From Caulobacter segnis ATCC 21756 (GTDB taxonomy: Bacteria; Pseudomonadota; Alphaproteobacteria; Caulobacterales; Caulobacteraceae), in contig NC_014100.1 of the NCBI RefSeq assembly GCF_000092285.1, positions 1,178,001 through 1,242,000 of the forward strand: 64,000 nucleotides of DNA, written 5' to 3'. The notes under the pieces were generated by a model. That model searched no databases. It was not told the DNA's origin and saw only the letters and a program-made list of their open reading frames with translations. Position numbers and translations under genes: made by a program. Within the stretch, counting starts at the first letter, position 1. The number at the start of each line of letters is the position of its first letter. Below, in pieces: positions 58,979-64,000 of this stretch.

Positions 58979-60202
58979 GTGACCGTCCCAGCTTCCAGGC
59001 CATTCGGCCGCATCGATCGTCGTCTGCCCGTCACGGTCCTTTCGGGCTTCCTGGGCGCGGGCAAGACCACCTTGCTGAACCACGTGCTGGCCAACCGCGA
59101 GGGCAAGAAGGTCGCGGTCATCGTCAACGACATGAGCGAGGTGAACATCGACGCGGCCCTGGTCGCCGAGGGCGGGGCCGACCTGTCGCGCACCGACGAG
59201 ACCCTGGTCGAGATGTCGAACGGCTGCATCTGCTGCACCTTGCGCGATGATCTCCTCAAGGAAGTGCGCCGCCTGGCCGCCGAGCGGCGCTTCGACTACC
59301 TGCTGATCGAGTCCACCGGCGTCTCCGAGCCGATGCCGGTCGCCGCGACCTTCGACTTCCGGGACGAGGCGGATCAGAGCCTTTCGGATGTGGCGCGCCT
59401 GGACACCATGGTCACGGTGGTGGACGCCTTCAACTTCCTCCGCGACTACGGTTCGCGCGACAGCCTGGCCGATCGCGGCGAGACGGCGGGGGAGGGCGAC
59501 GAGCGCACGGTCGTGGACCTGCTGGTCGAGCAGATCGAGTTCGCCGACGTCATCGTGCTGAACAAGGCCGACCTCGTGTCGGCCGACGACCTGGGCCGGC
59601 TTGAGGCGATCATCGCCACCTTCAATCCGCAGGCGCGGATCGTCCGGTCCGAGCGCGGCGCGGTCGCCCTGGACGATGTTCTGGACACCGGCTTGTTCGA
59701 CCCCGTCCGGGCCGAGGGCGCGGCGGGCTGGCAGAAGGCGTTGATGGGCGAGGTGCTGCCCGAGACCGAGGAATACGGCATCAGCCACTTCGTCTACCGC
59801 GCGTCCAAGCCGTTCCATCCCGAAAAGCTCAAGGTCTGGCTGGATAGCGAATGGCCAGGCGTCATCCGCTCCAAGGGCTTTCTGTGGCTGGCCACCCGCT
59901 ACGACCGCGTCGGCGGCTGGAGCCAGGCCGGCGCGGTCACGCAGCTTGGCCCGCATGGCCGTTGGTGGGCCAGCGCGCCGGAGGCGTACTGGCCAGAAGA
60001 CTCGGCCTGGCGCGCGGCGATCCAGAAGGTTTGGAGACCGGTCCACGGCGACCGTCGCCAGGAGATCGTGCTGATCGGCCAGAACATGGATCGCGAAGCG
60101 CTGACCCAGGGCTTCGACGCCTGCCTGCTGTCCGACCTGCAGTTCGGCTTTGGTCCCAAGGCCTGGGCCAAGCTGCCGGACCCGTTTCCCGCATGGGGTT
60201 GA
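58979..60202 (+). CDS. CobW/COG0523-family GTPase, probable zinc metallochaperone
   Basis: 407 residues from a GTG with an AAGAGG ribosome site. G1 loop [20 protein letters not shown] (19-38), the metal-binding [12 protein letters not shown] (CxCC, about 82-93), [18 protein letters not shown] (Walker B and switch), [10 protein letters not shown] (G4). The C-terminal CobW_C domain includes the [18 protein letters not shown] and YGISHF stretch and ends in a conserved basic helix. This subgroup (ZigA/YeiR-like) inserts zinc into client enzymes under zinc starvation. Zur-like boxes upstream fit that role. Confidence 0.88.
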   Translation: MTVPASRPFGRIDRRLPVTVLSGFLGAGKTTLLNHVLANREGKKVAVIVNDMSEVNIDAALVAEGGADLSRTDETLVEMSNGCICCTLRDDLLKEVRRLAAERRFDYLLIESTGVSEPMPVAATFDFRDEADQSLSDVARLDTMVTVVDAFNFLRDYGSRDSLADRGETAGEGDERTVVDLLVEQIEFADVIVLNKADLVSADDLGRLEAIIATFNPQARIVRSERGAVALDDVLDTGLFDPVRAEGAAGWQKALMGEVLPETEEYGISHFVYRASKPFHPEKLKVWLDSEWPGVIRSKGFLWLATRYDRVGGWSQAGAVTQLGPHGRWWASAPEAYWPEDSAWRAAIQKVWRPVHGDRRQEIVLIGQNMDREALTQGFDACLLSDLQFGFGPKAWAKLPDPFPAWG

Positions 60203-60375
60203 GGCCCGACAAAAGCCTGGCCGAAGAGGACTTCCAGGATCCGTCGGCGGCCTGGGTGGCGCAGCGGTTCGGCGTCAGCCTGGAAGAGGCCGAATGGGTG
60301 CTGGTCCTTTACCGGTTCCAGGCGCTGTATCCGGAGGGGCCAGAGCCTGGACGCTTCTATTGCGAAGCGCTCTAG
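60193..60375 (+). CDS. Small protein coupled to the CobW-family gene, unknown function
   Basis: 60 residues: [20 protein letters not shown] followed by [20 protein letters not shown] and a Pro-rich end. The ATG lies inside the CobW-family stop region (ten-base overlap), so it is translated from the same message and would share zinc control. The predicted two-helix fold is not recognised. A UBA- or metal-independent adaptor role would be speculation. Confidence 0.6.
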   Translation: MGLRPDKSLAEEDFQDPSAAWVAQRFGVSLEEAEWVLVLYRFQALYPEGPEPGRFYCEAL

Positions 60376-60397
60376 CTCGGCCCCGCCGAGAGGTCTT

Positions 60398-61327
60398 TTA
60401 GGCGAAGGCCGCCGCGCGAGCCTTTGCGTTCTGGAACGCGCCTGTGGCGCCGAAATAGATCGCGCCCGCCAGCAGCACGGCCGTGGTCGCGACGCTGGCT
60501 TCGGGGCCAAAGGCGCCGCCGGTCAGCCACCAAGGCGCTCCAGCGTTGGGCGCCAGGTCGACGACTAGGCTCTGGACCGGAATGCGTCCGCCGCTGACCT
60601 CAAGGCCAAAGCCGACGCCCAGCAGCCAGTTCCAGGCGGTGTGCCAGGCGCAGACGCCCCACAGCGAGCCTTCCTTGATCGCATAGAGGCTGATCATCAC
60701 GGCGAACAGGACCAGATTGGCCAGGGCCAGCACCAGCTCCTTGGATGGATCGATGTTACCACCATGCATGAGGGCGAACAGCGCGGCGTTGATGACGATG
60801 GCGGCGACGAGACCATGGCGAGACGCCACCAGCTGCATGAGCCAGCCGCGCATCAGCAGTTCCTCTGTCGCGCCCTGGATCATGAAGCCCCCGAACAGGG
60901 CCAGGATCGGCAGGAACAGCAGGGGCGAGGGCGCGGTCCAGACGCCATGTCCCTCGATGCGGTAGCCCCCCGTCAGCCAGATCAGCGCGATGACGCAGCA
61001 CAGAAAGCCCACGCCGACCGCCAGTCCGCGGACATAGCGGCGCAGGGCTTGTCCGTTCAGCCCCAGGACCGTAGGCGGCCGACGCTCGAACAGCCGGACC
61101 CACGCGAGCAGCAGAATCGACGTTACGCCGAAGCCGACCAGCTGAATGACGAGAGGGAGCCACTGGGTCTCAAGATCGGCCTTGTGGAAGCCCATCGGCT
61201 TCAGCACGCCGAAGATCGTGACCAGTTGGCCCAGGATAAAGAATAGAAGAATGAGAGGCACGGCCGCCGCCGTCCACGTACGGCGATGCGCGGGCTCTCT
61301 CGGCCCGTAGAGTTCAATACGTTTCAA
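60398..61327 (-). CDS. CPBP-family intramembrane metalloprotease
   Basis: 309 residues, about eight membrane helices. The CPBP (Abi) active site is visible as GATEELLMRGWLMQLV (EExxxR), FALMHGGN with its conserved His, and CAWHTAWNWLLG (HxxxN). These proteins are prenyl-protein endopeptidase relatives or act in bacteriocin self-immunity and membrane stress; the substrate here is unknown. Convergent with the small gene that ends at 60375, only 22 bases away. Confidence 0.85.
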   Translation of the reverse strand: MKRIELYGPREPAHRRTWTAAAVPLILLFFILGQLVTIFGVLKPMGFHKADLETQWLPLVIQLVGFGVTSILLLAWVRLFERRPPTVLGLNGQALRRYVRGLAVGVGFLCCVIALIWLTGGYRIEGHGVWTAPSPLLFLPILALFGGFMIQGATEELLMRGWLMQLVASRHGLVAAIVINAALFALMHGGNIDPSKELVLALANLVLFAVMISLYAIKEGSLWGVCAWHTAWNWLLGVGFGLEVSGGRIPVQSLVVDLAPNAGAPWWLTGGAFGPEASVATTAVLLAGAIYFGATGAFQNAKARAAAFA

Positions 61328-61550
61328 CTTCGCCCCGATAGATTTGCTAAGCGCCTGTAATGGGCGCTCCCCTGAGCTTTTTTATTGGCCAAAATGGCTT
61401 GAGCGTACTTAAATATTTCTCATGAAGGCCAACTCATCCTTCCCGGAAGAGGTGGCGGATCGAGCCGAAGGCCGTTTGCGGGCCTTGGGCTATGTCGACG
61501 GACCGGGTGACAAAGAACCACCCGCCAGCGCCGCGGCCCGAGGCCGATCC

Positions 61551-62450
61551 CTAGTCGATCTTCACGAAGGGCGTCGAACCGCCGGTGACCTTCGGCAGCT
61601 CGCCATTCCACTTCTCGATGGCCAGTTGCTGAAGGACCTGCGGGTTGGCGCGCAGCGCTTCGCCCTTGATGCGGATGGCCTCGGCTTCGCCGCGCGCCTT
61701 GGCGATCGCGGCGTTGGCTAGCGCCGTTTCCTTGGCTTCCAGCGCCTTGGCGGCCAGGGCTTCCTGCTCAAGCTGGGTCTTGGCCTGCATCTGCTGGATG
61801 ATGGCGTTCGGGTAGCGGATCGAGCCGATCCAATCCAACTGGCTGATATTGACCCCGTGACGGGCCCATTTGCCAGCGACGCGAGCGTAGGCCTTCTGGA
61901 TCACCATCTGGCGACCGCCGCTGTAAAGCGTTTCCACCCCGACCTTCTCGGCCTCGGCCGCGACGGCCGAGCGTACGTCGTTGCGGATCGGTCCATCCAG
62001 CAACTGGTCGAAGGACAGGCGATAGGTCTGATAGAGGTTCGGGGCCGAGGCCGGATTGACTTGCAGGGTCACCGAGATGTCCGCCGTCATCGGCAGGCCG
62101 GTGTTGTCCGAGAAGGTGATCTCCTCGTTCTCGTTGCCGCGTTCATCAGCCTCGCGGGTGTAGCTGTAGGTGCGCTGGATCACCGGGTACTGGATGATCC
62201 GCTCGCCGATCCCGCGCAGGTACCAGCGGGCGGGCAGCGGGTCGGGCGCAACCCCCGCCGAGGCCCCGAGGGTGCGGATCTTCACCCCGACATTGCCGGG
62301 TTCCACCGTCGTGCTGTGGGTGACGACCGCGCACGAGCCGAGGAGCAACAGCAGCGCCGCCGACGTCCAGATCATGACCTGCCGTCCAGCCATCTGGAGC
62401 GACGGCTTCGACGGTTTGCTGGGCGGAAGGGCGAAAGGGCTGTCGGGCAT
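61551..62450 (-). CDS. SPFH/prohibitin-domain protein, membrane-anchored
   Basis: 299 residues from the ATG at 62450 with a GAGG ribosome site. An N-terminal hydrophobic anchor (WTSAALLLLLGSCAVVTHS), with an LLGSC sequence that could be a lipobox, is followed by an SPFH domain (VEPGNVGVKIRTLG to KWARHGVNISQLDWIGSIRY) and a coiled coil of Ala/Glu/Lys (AKTQLEQEALAAKALEAKET). It probably forms large rings in the cell envelope, as in HflKC or prohibitin assemblies. Divergent from the Lrp gene. Confidence 0.88.
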   Translation of the reverse strand: MPDSPFALPPSKPSKPSLQMAGRQVMIWTSAALLLLLGSCAVVTHSTTVEPGNVGVKIRTLGASAGVAPDPLPARWYLRGIGERIIQYPVIQRTYSYTREADERGNENEEITFSDNTGLPMTADISVTLQVNPASAPNLYQTYRLSFDQLLDGPIRNDVRSAVAAEAEKVGVETLYSGGRQMVIQKAYARVAGKWARHGVNISQLDWIGSIRYPNAIIQQMQAKTQLEQEALAAKALEAKETALANAAIAKARGEAEAIRIKGEALRANPQVLQQLAIEKWNGELPKVTGGSTPFVKID

Positions 62451-62585
62451 GCGGCATCCTCGCGTGAAATCTTGCGCCCAATGGTAGAGCTGCAAGCGGC
62501 GCGGCGCGCAAGGCGCCTCTCCCCAGGATCGGCCAAATCGGCTAGTCCGTCACTTTATGCCAATTTTGGCGGGATGGCGGTCACG

Positions 62586-63059
62586 ATGAAGCTCGCGGCG
62601 CGCCGATCGTAAGATCCTCCAGATCCTGCAGGAGGACGGCAAGATCTCGAACGTAGACTTGGCCGAGCGGGTCGGGCTGTCGCCCAGCCCGTGCCTCCGG
62701 CGGGTCAAGCAGCTTGAGGCTTCGGGCCTGATCAGCGGCTATGTCGCGCTGCTGGATCGGCGCAAGGCCAAGCTGGACGTGCTGGCCTATGTCGAGGTGC
62801 AGGTCGATCGCCACAGCGAGGAGGCGGCCGAAGCGTTCAAGCAGGCGGTCTTGCGCGAGCCCGAAGTGGTCGGCTGCTATGTCATGACCGGCGGCTACGA
62901 CTACCTGCTGAAGGTCGCCGTTCCCAATCTCGACGCCTATGCCGACTTCACGATGAAGCGCCTCTTGAAGATGCCGGCGGGGTGAAGGACATCCGCTCCT
63001 CGTTCGTGCTCGACACGCTGAAGGATTCCACGGCCCTGCCGCTGGACTATCTCGACTGA
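62586..63059 (+). pseudogene. Lrp/AsnC-family regulator with two compensating frameshifts as sequenced
   Basis: The protein pieces together give about 157 residues: MKLAA.ADRKILQILQEDGK, then helix-turn-helix NVDLAERVGLSPSPCLRRVK, the RAM ligand domain (YVEVQVDRHSEEAAEAF; EVVGCYVMTGGYDYLLKVAV), and VKDIRSSFVLDTLKDSTALP. The first 5 codons and the last 25 lie in one frame, the middle in another: an extra base near 62600 (CTCGCGGCGCGCCGAT) and one missing G near 62981 (CCGGCGGGGTGAAG). Conservation is otherwise excellent, so sequence errors are likely; a real inactive gene is the alternative. The palindrome GCCAA-TT-TTGGC at 62559 may be an operator. It precedes the hisC-type gene. Confidence 0.8.
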
Positions 63060-63097
63060 TCACTTTGATGAAGATCAAGCGGCATAATTGGCATGAT

Positions 63098-63126
63098 ATG
63101 ACCTGAATCGGGTTTAATCGGGTCAT
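63098..63126. promoter_or_regulatory. Inverted repeat upstream of the hisC-type gene
   Basis: ATGACC, 17-base spacer containing two AATCGGG direct repeats, GGTCAT. It lies 65-93 bases before the ATG at 63191, in an A/T-rich leader. It may be a site for the Lrp-type regulator encoded upstream; that is inference. Confidence 0.35.
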
Positions 63127-63190
63127 GATTGCCACGTTCTGACTTCGGTTCCGCGATAAGCTGCCGCCTCTCATTGTTTGGAGCGGCCGC

Positions 63191-64000
63191 ATGTTGGTTC
63201 TGGATCGCAAGCCCGTCATTCAGGCCCCCGCGTCGCCGGTGCGCCCCGCTCTCGACGGGATCCAAGCCTACAAGTCCGGCATGACCCTGGCCGAGGCGGG
63301 GCGTCGCACCGGACGGTCCCAGTTCTCTAAGCTAGCCAGCAACGAGAACCTGTTGGGCGCCAGCCCGAAAGTCGCCGCCGCGGTGGCGGCCGCGATCGCC
63401 GAGCCCGAGCTCTATCCGGACCCCTATTGCGAGACGCTGCGCGCCGCGATCGGCGGACGTCTGGGCGTCGATCCCGCGCGCGTCGTGGTCTCTCCGGGCT
63501 CCGAAGCCCTGATCGACTATCTGTTCCGCGCGGTGCTGCACCCCGGCGATGCGATCCTGTTCTCCAGCCCGACCTTCCCGGCCTATGACATCTTCGCCCG
63601 CTGCGCCGAGGCCAGGATCGTCGACGTGCCGCGCCTGGCCAACTTCGACCTCGACGTGCCGGCCTTCAAGGCGGCCGCCGCTCAAGGTCCGAAACTGCTG
63701 GTCCTGTGCACGCCCAACAATCCGACCGGGAACGCGCTGACCGCCTCGGACATCGAAGAGATCCTGTCGGTCACGCCGCGCTCGACCCTCGTCTTCGTCG
63801 ACGAGGCCTATCGCGAGTACCACGAGGCCTTCGACACCTTCGCCCTGCTGGACGCCTGGGGCGGCCCCTGGGTGTCGGCCCGCACCTTCTCCAAGGCCTA
63901 TGGCCTGGCCGGCATGCGCGTCGGCTATGGGATCGCCTCGTCGGCCGAGCTCGTCGGCTATCTCGACCGCCTGCGGCCGGCCTTCAACGTCACCGCCGTC
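63191..64000 (+). CDS. hisC: Histidinol-phosphate aminotransferase-type PLP enzyme (3' end outside window)
   Basis: 270 residues are visible; the reading frame is open at the window end. Fold type I aminotransferase: KLASNENLLGASPKV (N-terminal arm), VVVSPGSEALIDYLFRAVL, FSSPTFPAYDIFARC, CTPNNPTGNALT, VFVDEAYREYHE and the PLP-lysine motif SARTFSKAYGLAGMRVGYG. These fit HisC; an aromatic-aminotransferase paralogue of HisC is possible because no his genes are adjacent and an Lrp regulator is upstream. Confidence 0.85.
   Translation, partial: MLVLDRKPVIQAPASPVRPALDGIQAYKSGMTLAEAGRRTGRSQFSKLASNENLLGASPKVAAAVAAAIAEPELYPDPYCETLRAAIGGRLGVDPARVVVSPGSEALIDYLFRAVLHPGDAILFSSPTFPAYDIFARCAEARIVDVPRLANFDLDVPAFKAAAAQGPKLLVLCTPNNPTGNALTASDIEEILSVTPRSTLVFVDEAYREYHEAFDTFALLDAWGGPWVSARTFSKAYGLAGMRVGYGIASSAELVGYLDRLRPAFNVTAV

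Noticed and set aside
61422..61721. 99-codon plus-strand frame after the CPBP gene
   Set aside because: Most of it is antisense to the SPFH gene and no domain is visible; the first 40 codons could be real, but support is too weak.

Overview
The window is GC-rich alphaproteobacterial chromosome, almost certainly Caulobacter or a very close relative. The signs are FliX next to FlgI, an FtsZ with a very long linker, a CtrA box plus a CcrM (GANTC) site upstream of ftsZ, GTTC-N7-GTTC SOS boxes, HWE-type kinases, a TrmFO-type tRNA methylase and a cysteine-poor DksA. Genes are tightly packed, often with 1-4 base stop/start overlaps. No prophage, insertion sequence, tRNA or CRISPR array was seen.

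Layout. 1-9.8 kb: end of an allantoate-amidohydrolase-like gene, an MscS channel, a methyltransferase/DUF2177 pair, trmFO, then four paralogous multi-pass membrane proteins of unknown function interrupted by a glutathione transferase. 9.8-13 kb: uvrA under an SOS box. 13-18 kb: two tiny paralogous membrane proteins, an ABC-F ATPase with an overlapping upstream small ORF, a DUF3422 protein and a methyltransferase. 18-21.3 kb: flagellar operon flgI / rod-binding protein / flbY, divergent from fliX, then dksA. 21.3-31.2 kb: accessory metabolism (secreted esterase, FMN proteins, single-domain response regulator, crotonase, Baeyer-Villiger monooxygenase with an MpaB-like partner, EamA exporter, peptidoglycan amidase, PaiB). 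31.2-32.0 kb: RNase P RNA between two near-identical palindromic repeats.

32.0-58.8 kb is the dcw cluster: mraZ-rsmH-ftsL-ftsI-murE-murF-mraY-murD, an accessory block (ClC channel, HWE kinase, small proteins), ftsW-murG, a small secreted protein pair, murC-murB, a secreted M28 peptidase, then ddl-ftsQ-ftsA-ftsZ. Together these make lipid II (MurC-F, Ddl, MraY, MurG) and build the division ring and septal synthase (FtsZ, A, Q, L, W, I). 58.9-64 kb: a CobW-family metallochaperone behind two Zur-like palindromes, a CPBP protease, an SPFH protein, an Lrp regulator and the start of a hisC-type aminotransferase.

Two genes are broken as sequenced: ftsI (one extra T) and the Lrp gene (two compensating single-base shifts). 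Since ftsI should be essential, base-call errors are the first explanation. The most interesting regulatory observations are a perfect SOS box upstream of mraZ, a hairpin that sequesters a Shine-Dalgarno sequence at 45.4 kb, a MecI/BlaI-like operator in front of the esterase, and a fold-rich 0.55 kb gene-free stretch at 51.6-52.1 kb.
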